Translations under genes and position numbers: made by a program | Source: SIG452 sp045638525 | GTDB lineage: Bacteria > Bacillota > Clostridia > UMGS1840 | DNA length: 64,000 nt | Direction of reading: 5' to 3' | Assembly: GCA_045638525.1 (NCBI GenBank) | Contig: JAZUBQ010000002.1 | Coordinates: 46,332-110,331 of the forward strand | In this document: piece after piece, positions 49,808 through 57,259 of the stretch | Layout of the letters: every line of letters begins with the position of its first letter | Position numbering within the stretch: position 1 is the stretch's first letter | The notes under the pieces: model-generated | The model's database searches: none | What the model saw: only the letters and a program-made list of their open reading frames with translations | Told to the model about the DNA's origin: nothing

Positions 49808-50695
49808 ATGAATATACTTATCCGAATGAAACAGCAATATGCCACTTTCAGCAAAAGTCAAAAACGGATTGCAGACTATGTTCTCAATCATTATGCTCAG
49901 GCTGCCAATATGACTGCAGCCAAACTGGCAGACACTGTTTCAGTTTCCGAATCTACTGTGGTTCGTTTTGCCACAGGCTTAGGCTATCCGGGATACCCGG
50001 AGTTTATTGATGCACTGTTGGAATACTCCCGCAGTGAATCATCTATGTTGAAACGAATGGAATCTCTGTCTTTGACATTGGAAAATCAAGATGTTCTGAC
50101 AAAGGTGATTCATTCGGATGTTGAAAATTTGAAAACCACTCTTCATAAAATGGATTCCGGAGAATTTGACGGTGCCGTAGATGCTCTGCTGCAGGCAAAA
50201 AACATCTATATCATTGGGTACAGAAGTTCTGCTTGTCTTGCAAGTTTTTTAAGTTTTTACTGCAATCTCTTATTTTCCAACGTGAAATTGATTCAGACCA
50301 ATTCAGTATCTGAAATGTTTGAACAGCTTCTTCACTTAAAACAAGGAGACGTAGTGTTTGGCATCAGTTTCCCAAGGTATTCCAGAAGAACTGTGAAAGC
50401 AATGGAATTCGCTAAAACCCGCGGTGCTACCATCATCGCTTTAACCGACAGCGAAAAATCCCCCATCGCTCCCTTTTCTGACTGTCTGATGACGGCAAAA
50501 AGCGAAATGGTTTCTTGTGTGGACTCTTTGGTTGCACCCTTTTCGGTGTTAAACGCTTTTATTGTAAGTCTTGTGCTTCGCAAGAAAAACGAAGTGGCAA
50601 ATGCTTTTGAGGAACTGGAAACCATCTGGGAAGAATACGATGTGTATGATAAGCTTGAGCTTTCAGACGATTCGTCATCCTCTTTATCATTCTAA
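49808..50695 (+). CDS. MurR/RpiR-family transcriptional regulator
   Basis: 295 residues. The N-terminal helix-turn-helix (about 1-77) has FSKSQKRIADYVLNHY and VSVSESTVVRFATGLGYPGYPEF. The C-terminal SIS domain (about 115-250) has NIYIIGYRSSACLASF and GDVVFGISFPRYSRRTVKAM, which binds a sugar phosphate in this family. The Ser-rich tail (DDSSSSLSF) is unusual. It is the first gene of a run ending in ispH-S1, though it need not regulate that run. Confidence 0.88.
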   Translation: MNILIRMKQQYATFSKSQKRIADYVLNHYAQAANMTAAKLADTVSVSESTVVRFATGLGYPGYPEFIDALLEYSRSESSMLKRMESLSLTLENQDVLTKVIHSDVENLKTTLHKMDSGEFDGAVDALLQAKNIYIIGYRSSACLASFLSFYCNLLFSNVKLIQTNSVSEMFEQLLHLKQGDVVFGISFPRYSRRTVKAMEFAKTRGATIIALTDSEKSPIAPFSDCLMTAKSEMVSCVDSLVAPFSVLNAFIVSLVLRKKNEVANAFEELETIWEEYDVYDKLELSDDSSSSLSF

Positions 50696-50715
50696 AAGAA
50701 AGAAGCGGCTTGGCT

Positions 50716-51933
50716 ATGAGTAAAAAAGTGGCAGTAATCGGGGGAGGTCCCGGTGGCGTGTTGGCAGCAGCCTTCAGCGCAAAAAACGGAAACGAAACCC
50801 TGCTTCTGGAAAAAAATGAAAAACTGCTGAAAAAACTCTTCATCACCGGTAAAGGCAGATGCAATATCACCAACCGTTGTGATATCGGAGATTTTTTTGC
50901 AAACATTCCGGTCAATCCGGAATTTCTCTACAGTGCTCTGTATTCCTTCACCAATGAAGATATTATAAACTTACTGGAATCGGTTGGTGTTACGGTAAAA
51001 ACCGAACGCGGAAACCGAGTATTCCCCACAACCGACCGTGCAGGTACCGTTTGTGACGGACTTCGCCAGTTTTTAAAACAAAGCGGCGCAAAGGTTCAAC
51101 TGAACACCACAGTGCTGCAAATTGCAAAAAACCAAACTAAATTTGACATTATTACGCCGGATGAAGTGTTGTCCGGATTTGATAAAGTGATTGTGGCAAC
51201 CGGAGGAAAGTCATATCCCGTAACCGGTTCCACCGGAGACGGATACCGATTTGCCAAACATTTCGGTCACACCATCACGCCTCTTTTCGGAAATCTGGTT
51301 CCCCTGGAAACCAAAGAAACTTTTGTTTCCGGACTATCCGGATTATCCTTAAGAAACATTTCTCTCCGTCTGAAAAATGAAACAGGAAAACTTTTATTTG
51401 AGGATTTCGGAGAAATGATGTTTACCCATTTTGGAATTACGGGTCCGTTGGTTATTTCCGCAAGTTCACACCTTGCCGGAGAAAACTGTACCGTTCATCT
51501 GGATTTAAAACCTGCATTAACCGAAAAGCAGTTGGATGAACGTCTGCTGCGGGATTTCTCCAAATTTTCCAACAAGGCTTTCAGAAATGCTCTGTTTGAG
51601 CTGCTCCCAAAAAGTTTGATTCCCATAATGGTTGAACTATCCGGCATTGACCCGGAAAAGCAATGCAATTCCATCACCAAAGAAGAAAGAAGAAAATTAC
51701 TTTCTTTACTGAAAGATTTTTCCTTACACATTACGAAAAAGCGTCCCATTGAAGAAGCAATCATCACTTCGGGCGGTGTTTCGGTCAAAGAAATCAATCC
51801 CTCCACAATGGAATCCAAATTGGTTCCCGGACTGTATTTTTGCGGAGAAATCATTGATACCGATGCCTATACGGGAGGCTTCAACTTACAAATCGCATAT
51901 TCCACCGGCTATCTTGCCGGAACAAATGTATAG
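50716..51933 (+). CDS. FAD-dependent oxidoreductase of the YhiN/HI0933 family
   Basis: 405 residues from the ATG at 50716; a TTG two codons earlier is possible and the ribosome site is weak. The N-terminal nucleotide-binding motif is VIGGGPGGVLAAAFSA, and the family signature GKGRCNITN follows. IVATGGKSYPVTGSTGDGYRFAKHFGH and the C-terminal GLYFCGEIIDTDAYTGGFNLQIAYSTG are typical of the group (given by their ends). Physiological substrate is unknown. It lies directly before cmk, a common Clostridial order. Confidence 0.88.
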   Translation: MSKKVAVIGGGPGGVLAAAFSAKNGNETLLLEKNEKLLKKLFITGKGRCNITNRCDIGDFFANIPVNPEFLYSALYSFTNEDIINLLESVGVTVKTERGNRVFPTTDRAGTVCDGLRQFLKQSGAKVQLNTTVLQIAKNQTKFDIITPDEVLSGFDKVIVATGGKSYPVTGSTGDGYRFAKHFGHTITPLFGNLVPLETKETFVSGLSGLSLRNISLRLKNETGKLLFEDFGEMMFTHFGITGPLVISASSHLAGENCTVHLDLKPALTEKQLDERLLRDFSKFSNKAFRNALFELLPKSLIPIMVELSGIDPEKQCNSITKEERRKLLSLLKDFSLHITKKRPIEEAIITSGGVSVKEINPSTMESKLVPGLYFCGEIIDTDAYTGGFNLQIAYSTGYLAGTNV

Positions 51934-51947
51934 AAAGGAGTTCCTTT

Positions 51948-52631
51948 ATGAAACCCTATGTTGTAGCAATCGACGGACCTGCCGGTGCCGGAAAAAGCAC
52001 ACTGGCAAAACGACTGGCAAAGGAACTGAATATTGCTTATATTGACACAGGCGCAATGTATCGGGCTTGTGCATTATATGCCATTGAATGTGGTATCAAT
52101 CCCAAAGTGGACTCCGAAAAGCTTCGTGCGTTGTTAGCGGATGCTGAACTGGATTTTCGTACCGTGGATGACGAACAGCATATTTTCTTAAATGACGTGG
52201 ATGTTTCCCGTGAAATCAGAGAACCGCACATTTCCACCGGGGCTTCCGACATTTCCGCCCTTCCTTTTGTGAGAGACTTATTGGTAAACAAACAACGGGA
52301 AATGGCAAAAGGAAAATCGGTTTTGATGGATGGACGTGATATCGGAACCAACGTTTTCCCAAACGCAGAAATCAAGATTTTTTTGACAGCGGCTGTGGAA
52401 GAACGGGCAAACCGAAGATTTCTGGAACTGCAGGAAAAAGGTGATTCTTCTTCCTATGAAACCGTGTTGTCCGAAATGATTTCCCGTGATGAACAAGACA
52501 AAAATCGTGCGTATGCACCCTTAAAGCAGGCAGAAGATGCACAACTGATTGACACCACTCAGCTCAATCCGGAAGAGTCTTTTCTGGCATTGTTGAACCA
52601 TATTCAATACACGCTGAACACACTTTCATAA
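51948..52631 (+). CDS. cmk: Cytidylate kinase
   Basis: 227 residues. P-loop GPAGAGKST, the YIDTGAMYRA segment, and MDGRDIGTNVFPNAEIKIFLTA are CMK signatures. It phosphorylates CMP and dCMP for nucleotide and phospholipid precursor supply. AAGGAG precedes the ATG. It is followed by plsC, and the two are neighbours in many Firmicutes. Confidence 0.96.
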   Translation: MKPYVVAIDGPAGAGKSTLAKRLAKELNIAYIDTGAMYRACALYAIECGINPKVDSEKLRALLADAELDFRTVDDEQHIFLNDVDVSREIREPHISTGASDISALPFVRDLLVNKQREMAKGKSVLMDGRDIGTNVFPNAEIKIFLTAAVEERANRRFLELQEKGDSSSYETVLSEMISRDEQDKNRAYAPLKQAEDAQLIDTTQLNPEESFLALLNHIQYTLNTLS

Positions 52632-52644
52632 AAAAGGTGAGATT

Positions 52645-53241
52645 ATGTTATATCAAGTAGCAAGAACTGCAGTGAAAACGCTGTATTCTCTACTCTTTCG
52701 TATTAAAATTTACGGGGAAGAAAATATTCCCACCCACGGGGGCATCATTTTTTGCCCCAATCACATCAGCAATCACGATGCAATCATTGTTGCAATTTCT
52801 CAAAAACGAAACCTAAGCTTTATGGGAAAAGATTCCGTATTTGCCATTCCGGTTTTGGGATGGATTTTACGAAAAATCGGTGCGTTCCCGGTGAAGCGAG
52901 GCACCGGAGATATCGGAGCAGTCCGAAAAGCCATTGAAGTGGTGCAAAACCAAAATGCATTGGTGATGTTTCCGGAAGGCACCCGAAATAAAACCGATGA
53001 TTTATTACTGGAATTCAAAACCGGCGCAGCATTGGTTGCCAAAAAAGGAAATGCCAAAATCGTTCCTATGGCAATTCTTGGAAACTATCGTTTGTTTTCT
53101 ACCGTTACCATACAGTTTGGAACACCGGTTTCTGCCGATTCTTATGGCGAAAAACCGGATTTGCATCAGATGATGACGGATGTAAAGGAACAAGTTGCCC
53201 AAATGCTTACAAAGGGAGGGCAAAAGACAACCTCCAAATAG
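52645..53241 (+). CDS. plsC: 1-acyl-sn-glycerol-3-phosphate acyltransferase
   Basis: 198 residues. Catalytic NHx4D motif at Asn39-Asp45 (PNHISNHDAI), substrate-binding FPEGTRNK and the PVKRGTGDIG segment. It converts lysophosphatidic acid to phosphatidic acid at the membrane. Length is normal for the short bacterial PlsC. It lies between cmk and ispH-S1 with 13-15-base gaps. Confidence 0.94.
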   Translation: MLYQVARTAVKTLYSLLFRIKIYGEENIPTHGGIIFCPNHISNHDAIIVAISQKRNLSFMGKDSVFAIPVLGWILRKIGAFPVKRGTGDIGAVRKAIEVVQNQNALVMFPEGTRNKTDDLLLEFKTGAALVAKKGNAKIVPMAILGNYRLFSTVTIQFGTPVSADSYGEKPDLHQMMTDVKEQVAQMLTKGGQKTTSK

Positions 53242-53256
53242 GCTGTCTTAGAAACC

Positions 53257-55260
53257 ATGAAGATTAAACTTGCAAAAACTGCCGGCTTTTGTTTCGGCGT
53301 AAAACGTGCCTGCGACAGTGTGTATCAGGCATTAAATCAAAACAAGAAGTTGTTTTTACTTGGAGAATTGATTCACAACACCCAAGTAATGAATGATATT
53401 ACAAAAAAAGGTGGAACCACCGTAGAATCCGTGGATGAAATTCCGTCAGACGGTGTTGCGGTTATTCGTGCACACGGTGTCCCCCGTCGTGTGATGGAGG
53501 AATTGGAACAAAGAAATATCGAATATATTGATATGACTTGTCCGTTTGTGAAAAAAATCCACAACATTGTGGAAGAAGAAGCAAAAAAACAACAAAAAAT
53601 CATTATCTACGGAAAAAAAGAGCATCCCGAGGTGATCGGAATCTCCGGCTACTGTCAATCGCCGATTGTAACCATGGATTATGAAGAAATCAAAGATTTG
53701 ATTCATCCGGAAGATCATATCAGCGTGGTAGCGCAAACTACCGTAGAAAAAGACAAATTTTACAATTTCATTAAATTTTTAAAAAAAGGTTGTAATCATA
53801 TAGCAGTTTTTGATACAATATGTAGTGCGACCAAGCAAAGACAAGCAGAAGCAGAAAGTCTTGCACAAGAATCTGACCTGATGTTTGTCATTGGTGGCAA
53901 AAAAAGCTCAAACACCATTGAGCTGTACAGAAAGTCCAAAGCTGTTTTGGATGATACTTATCTGATTGAAACCGCTGACGAGCTCCGTGAGCTTCTCGGC
54001 ATCAATAATTCGTTAAAAAATATATTATATACAAATTTCAATGTAGTAGGTGTTACAGCAGGCGCGTCTACCCCAGCTGTCAGCATCGAGGAGGTAATTG
54101 CAGTCATGGCAGAAGAAAAAATCGTAACAAGTGAATTCGAAGAGCAACTGGAAAAATATCTGGTTAGTCCGGTGCATATCAATAAAAGAGTTACTTGCAC
54201 AGTAGAACAGATTACTGAAACTGAAGTTAGAGTTAGCATCCCCGGTTACAAAGGCTTAGGTTTTATTCCGGCTGATGAGCTGACCGATGATTCCAGCGTA
54301 AAACCCGCTGATTTGGTAAAAATCGGTGACGAAATCAACGCAATCGTTATCAAACCCAACGATGTAGAAGGAACTTGTCTGTTATCTAAAAAGAAAATCG
54401 ATTCTGAAGTAAATATGTCCGCTATCAAAGAAGCTTTTGAAAGTGGTGAAATTTTAGAAGGTAAAGTTATCGCTGTTATCAAAGGCGGTTTACTTGTTTC
54501 TGTTAAAAGCGTTAGAGTGTTTGTTCCTGCATCTCAGGCATCTTTAAGATTTGTTCAGGATTTAAGCTCTATGCAAAATGATACCGTTTCTTTAAAAATC
54601 ATTGATTTTGATGATAAGAGAAACAGAGCAACCGGTTCTATCAAAGTTGTACTGGCTGCAGAACAGAAAGCAAAAGAAGAAGCATTCTGGGCAAACGCAG
54701 AAGAAGGAAAAACCTATCAGGGTACCGTTAAATCTTTAACTACCTTTGGTGCATTTGTTGATATCGGCGGTGTTGACGGTCTGGTTCACATTACCGAACT
54801 GTCCTGGTCTCGCATCAAACATCCTTCTGAAGTTGTAAAAGAAGGTCAGCAGATTGAAGTTTACATCAAAGCTTTAGACACCGAAAAGAAAAAAATCTCT
54901 TTAGGCTTCAAAAAAGAAAACGACAATCCCTGGACCAAATTTATGAACACCGTTAACTTAAACGATACCATCACCGTAAAAGTTGTTCGCATTGTTCCCT
55001 TTGGTGCATTTGCTGAAATTCTGCCCGGTGTTGACGGTTTGATTCACATTTCTCAGATTGCAAACAAACACATTGCAAAACCTGAAGACGAGCTGTCCTT
55101 AGGCATGGAAGTTGAAGTAAAAGTAATTGAAATTGATGCAGAAAAGAAAAAAGTTAGCCTGAGCATGAGAGAATTACTGGCTCCTTCCGAACACAAAGAT
55201 GCAGTAGAAGAAGCGAAAGAAGAAGCTATTGAAGAAACTACTGAAGAAGCTGCTGAATAA
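53257..55260 (+). CDS. ispH: IspH (HMBPP reductase) fused to four S1 RNA-binding domains
   Basis: 667 residues. Residues 1-285 are IspH: CFGVKRA, LGELIHN, VIRAHGV, DMTCPFVKK and SATKQRQ, with the three iron-sulfur Cys residues. It makes isopentenyl and dimethylallyl diphosphate in the last step of the MEP pathway. From about 310 come four S1 domains; the third and fourth carry FGAFVDIGGVDGLVHITELSW and FGAFAEILPGVDGLIHISQI. The tail is acidic (EEAKEEAIEETTEEAAE). This fusion is known from several Clostridia, where it may supply ribosomal protein S1 function. There is no internal start with a convincing ribosome site. Confidence 0.94.
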   Translation: MKIKLAKTAGFCFGVKRACDSVYQALNQNKKLFLLGELIHNTQVMNDITKKGGTTVESVDEIPSDGVAVIRAHGVPRRVMEELEQRNIEYIDMTCPFVKKIHNIVEEEAKKQQKIIIYGKKEHPEVIGISGYCQSPIVTMDYEEIKDLIHPEDHISVVAQTTVEKDKFYNFIKFLKKGCNHIAVFDTICSATKQRQAEAESLAQESDLMFVIGGKKSSNTIELYRKSKAVLDDTYLIETADELRELLGINNSLKNILYTNFNVVGVTAGASTPAVSIEEVIAVMAEEKIVTSEFEEQLEKYLVSPVHINKRVTCTVEQITETEVRVSIPGYKGLGFIPADELTDDSSVKPADLVKIGDEINAIVIKPNDVEGTCLLSKKKIDSEVNMSAIKEAFESGEILEGKVIAVIKGGLLVSVKSVRVFVPASQASLRFVQDLSSMQNDTVSLKIIDFDDKRNRATGSIKVVLAAEQKAKEEAFWANAEEGKTYQGTVKSLTTFGAFVDIGGVDGLVHITELSWSRIKHPSEVVKEGQQIEVYIKALDTEKKKISLGFKKENDNPWTKFMNTVNLNDTITVKVVRIVPFGAFAEILPGVDGLIHISQIANKHIAKPEDELSLGMEVEVKVIEIDAEKKKVSLSMRELLAPSEHKDAVEEAKEEAIEETTEEAAE

Positions 55261-55285
55261 TTAAAAAGCTAATTACAATGATGTG

Positions 55286-55315
55286 ATATTTCCGCAGAAT
55301 TCTCTGCGGAAATAT
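55286..55315 (+). terminator. Palindromic hairpin after ispH-S1
   Basis: ATATTTCCGCAGA-ATTC-TCTGCGGAAATAT, a perfect 13-base stem; the T-run after it is weak (ATTCTCATTAT). Probably a terminator or 3'-end stabiliser, since hisIE begins 32 bases later. Confidence 0.6.
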
Positions 55316-55346
55316 TCTCATTATAGGAAAAGAAGGTTCGATTAAA

Positions 55347-55979
55347 ATGTCATACTTAGAAAAGTTAAAATTTAATGAAGACGGGTTAATTCCTGCGGTT
55401 ATTCAGGATTATGATACCGAAGCGGTTCTGATGGTTGCTTATATGACCAAAGAAACTCTGGAAAAATCTATCGAAACCGGAAAAACTGTATTTTATTCCC
55501 GCAGTCGCCAGAAAGAATGGTTAAAAGGAGAAGAAAGTGGAAACTTCCAGAACATCGTGGAAATTTCTGCTGATTGCGATTTTGACACACTGCTGATTAA
55601 AGTTCGTTTAGAAGGTGACAAAGTAAGTTGCCACACCGGTGAATATTCTTGTTTCTTCAATCGAATTGAAAACGGCGAATATGTTCAAAAACCCAACGAT
55701 AAGTTAATTCTCCAAAGAATCTACGACACCGTGGTTGACCGTAGCAAAAATCCGGTAGAAGGTGCCTACACCAACTATCTTTTGGATAAAGGAATTGACA
55801 AAATCTTAAAAAAAGTCGGCGAAGAATCTGCTGAGGTTATCATTGCTTCCAAAAACAATGCGCCCGATGAAGTGATTTATGAAACTGCTGATTTGATGTA
55901 TCATCTTTCTGTAATGTTATTCGACAGAGGTGTAACTTGGCAAGACATTTTCCAGGAATTGAAAAAAAGAAATAAGTAA
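55347..55979 (+). CDS. hisIE: Bifunctional phosphoribosyl-AMP cyclohydrolase / phosphoribosyl-ATP pyrophosphatase
   Basis: 210 residues. The N-terminal half is HisI: VLMVAYMTKETLEKSIETGKTVFYSRSRQKEWLKGEESGNFQ (given by its ends), with the metal Asp/Cys residues in SADCDFDTL and KVSCHTGEYSC. The C-terminal half is HisE: YDTVVDRSK...KKVGEESAEVIIASKN...ETADLMYH. It carries out the second and third steps of histidine synthesis. No other his gene is in the window, so it is separated from the rest of the pathway, if that exists in the genome. Confidence 0.94.
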   Translation: MSYLEKLKFNEDGLIPAVIQDYDTEAVLMVAYMTKETLEKSIETGKTVFYSRSRQKEWLKGEESGNFQNIVEISADCDFDTLLIKVRLEGDKVSCHTGEYSCFFNRIENGEYVQKPNDKLILQRIYDTVVDRSKNPVEGAYTNYLLDKGIDKILKKVGEESAEVIIASKNNAPDEVIYETADLMYHLSVMLFDRGVTWQDIFQELKKRNK

Positions 55980-56025
55980 AAAACATACTTTTTTCGCTTT
56001 CTTTGGATAAAATTTTCAAAAAGTA

Positions 56026-56054
56026 TTGACCTTTTTTAAAATTTGTGGTATTAT
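56026..56054 (+). promoter_or_regulatory. Promoter of ptsH
   Basis: TTGACC (56026-56031), 17 bases, TATTAT (56049-56054). The expected start is at the base of the leader stem. Confidence 0.7.
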
Positions 56055-56060
56055 TTACTG

Positions 56061-56146
56061 TGTATCGGTAGTTACTTACAAAATTGTACCGAAAAGATTT
56101 CTTTGCATATAATAAATTATACCACATATCAAAAGATACCGATACA
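56061..56146 (+). promoter_or_regulatory. Structured ptsH leader
   Basis: Perfect 10-base arms TGTATCGGTA (56061-56070) and TACCGATACA (56137-56146) close an 86-base stem-loop that spans most of the leader. No terminator hairpin lies between it and the gene. The function is unknown. Confidence 0.5.
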
Positions 56147-56175
56147 GCTTTGTTTGAATCAATTATAGAGTAAGG

Positions 56176-56451
56176 ATGGTAAACAATATGTTTGAAAAAG
56201 AGGTTATTGTTCAGAATCAGGTTGGACTTCACGCAAGACCGGCTACCTTTTTTATTCAAAAGGCAAATGAATTCAAAAGCAATATCTGGGTTGAAAAAGA
56301 GGAAAGAAAAGTAAGCGCAAAAAGCTTGCTTGGCGTTCTCTCCCTTGGCATCACCAAAGGCACCAATATCAAAATTGTTGCTGATGGTTCGGATGCGGAA
56401 GATGCAGTAAACTCTTTGGTTGCATTGGTTAGCTCCGATTTTGCTGAATAA
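56176..56451 (+). CDS. ptsH: Phosphocarrier protein HPr
   Basis: 91 residues. Relays phosphate from enzyme I to sugar-specific enzyme IIA in the PTS. His15 in VGLHARPAT is the PTS site, and Ser46 in AKSLLGVLSLG is the HPr-kinase site, so it can also act as a regulatory HPr as in other Firmicutes. Its own promoter and a structured leader precede it. No ptsI is adjacent within the window. Confidence 0.95.
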   Translation: MVNNMFEKEVIVQNQVGLHARPATFFIQKANEFKSNIWVEKEERKVSAKSLLGVLSLGITKGTNIKIVADGSDAEDAVNSLVALVSSDFAE

Positions 56452-56468
56452 TTTCAAATTAACATACC

Positions 56469-56504
56469 AAAAAGAGGTTGCCAGAAGGGCAACCTCTTTT
56501 TTTG
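56469..56504. terminator. Bidirectional terminator after ptsH
   Basis: AAAAAGAGGTTGCC-AGAA-GGGCAACCTCTTTTTTT lies between convergent ptsH (+) and the Cys-rich gene (-). Confidence 0.9.
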
Positions 56505-56509
56505 TACCG

Positions 56510-56749
56510 CTATTTTTTAATATCTTCTTCTATTGCTTCCATCTTTTTCCATCTTAGTGCATCATTGTCATTTCGGGGACATTCCAGATGTACACATTCG
56601 TTGCAAGGCTTTTTTCTAAAATGTTCGACACAACAACCTAAATATTTACATTCATCACAGCAACAATCATTGCCGTTCTCCCCGTTGCCGGGACAGTCCT
56701 TTCCGTGATTTCCCGGAATCAACTCAATTCCTGTAATATCAATAATCAT
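56510..56749 (-). CDS. Small Cys-rich protein, unrecognised
   Basis: 79 residues from the ATG at 56749, preceded by GGAGGG; a longer frame upstream would read back through the terminator of RNA 2. Ten Cys are grouped as C19, CCC (29-31), C34, CC (39-40), C49, C52 and C57, a pattern suited to binding zinc or an iron-sulfur cluster. The C-terminus is helical and charged. I do not recognise the family. It lies within 35 bases of the terminator of a structured RNA on the same strand, which may control it. Confidence 0.6.
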   Translation of the reverse strand: MIIDITGIELIPGNHGKDCPGNGENGNDCCCDECKYLGCCVEHFRKKPCNECVHLECPRNDNDALRWKKMEAIEEDIKK

Positions 56750-56770
56750 ACTCCCATTTCCCTCCAAAAT

Positions 56771-56993
56771 AAAAAATGCGTAGCCCACTTTATCAGTAGA
56801 GCCACGCACAAAAAACGCAGTGACTCTGTTTCAAAAGGTTGCTACACACTTTTAACCATAACATCTAAAACAAAATTCCAGAGTATGACGAAACAAGAGT
56901 GTACGCTTTTTACATATAGCGTACCTCTGAAATTTTGTTCTATTCAATTAGATGTTTGCCTTCTATTGGCAATCGTTAAAAGTTGTAGCACAA
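56771..56993 (-). ncRNA. Rod-shaped structured RNA 2 with terminator
   Basis: Starts at its closing stem: TGCTACAACTTTTAAC (56975-56990) pairs with GTTAAAAGTGTGTAGCA (56840-56856). Within lie the paired ACATCTAA/TTAGATGT and AACAAAATTTCAGAG/CTCTGGAATTTTGTT stems and an internal GTACGCT/AGCGTAC hairpin. A small hairpin TTGCC-GGCAA bulges from the 5' strand. The 3' part has TTTTTTGTGCGTGGC and a terminator stem TGCGTGGC/GCTACGCA (56777-56808) with a T6 run. It shares its plan and the TTTTTnnTGCGTGGC string with RNA 1. Confidence 0.55.
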
Positions 56994-56995
56994 CT

Positions 56996-57024
56996 ATTTT
57001 ATCATAAAATATCAAAAAATACAA
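56996..57024 (-). promoter_or_regulatory. Promoter of structured RNA 2
   Basis: Minus strand: TTGTAT (57019-57024), 17 bases, TAAAAT (56996-57001). Confidence 0.65.
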
Positions 57025-57054
57025 GTGTTTTTTTATTCTTTGTTTTGGTGATAC

Positions 57055-57099
57055 AAAAAAAGACGAAATTCTCATGATTTTAAGAATTTCGTCTTTTTT
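57055..57099. terminator. Bidirectional terminator
   Basis: AAAAAAGACGAAATTCT-(11 bases)-AGAATTTCGTCTTTTTT. It lies downstream of the ABC transporter genes on the minus strand and before RNA 2. Confidence 0.85.
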
Positions 57100-57174
57100 A
57101 CTTATTTTACTTGATTGGTTCTGTAAGGTGCAGAAAAATGGATGAAAAATTCAAAAACCAAACACACAACAGGT

Positions 57175-57259
57175 GGTTATCCGAAGGCGTACCGTTATGC
57201 TGCATGCAATGCTACGGCGAGTGGTGAGATTCACGGATTCTACGCCTTTTTTCAAGCCG
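57175..57259 (-). repeat. Dispersed repeat abutting the ABC transporter stop codon (copy 2)
   Basis: Plus strand: ggttatccgaag, a hairpin with CCGT..ACGG arms around tgctgcatgcaatgct, gcgagtggtgagattcacggatt, then tacgccttttttcaagccg, ending at the TAG (plus-strand cta) of the ABC gene. It matches copy 1 at 12374-12444 except in the central hairpin. Confidence 0.65.
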
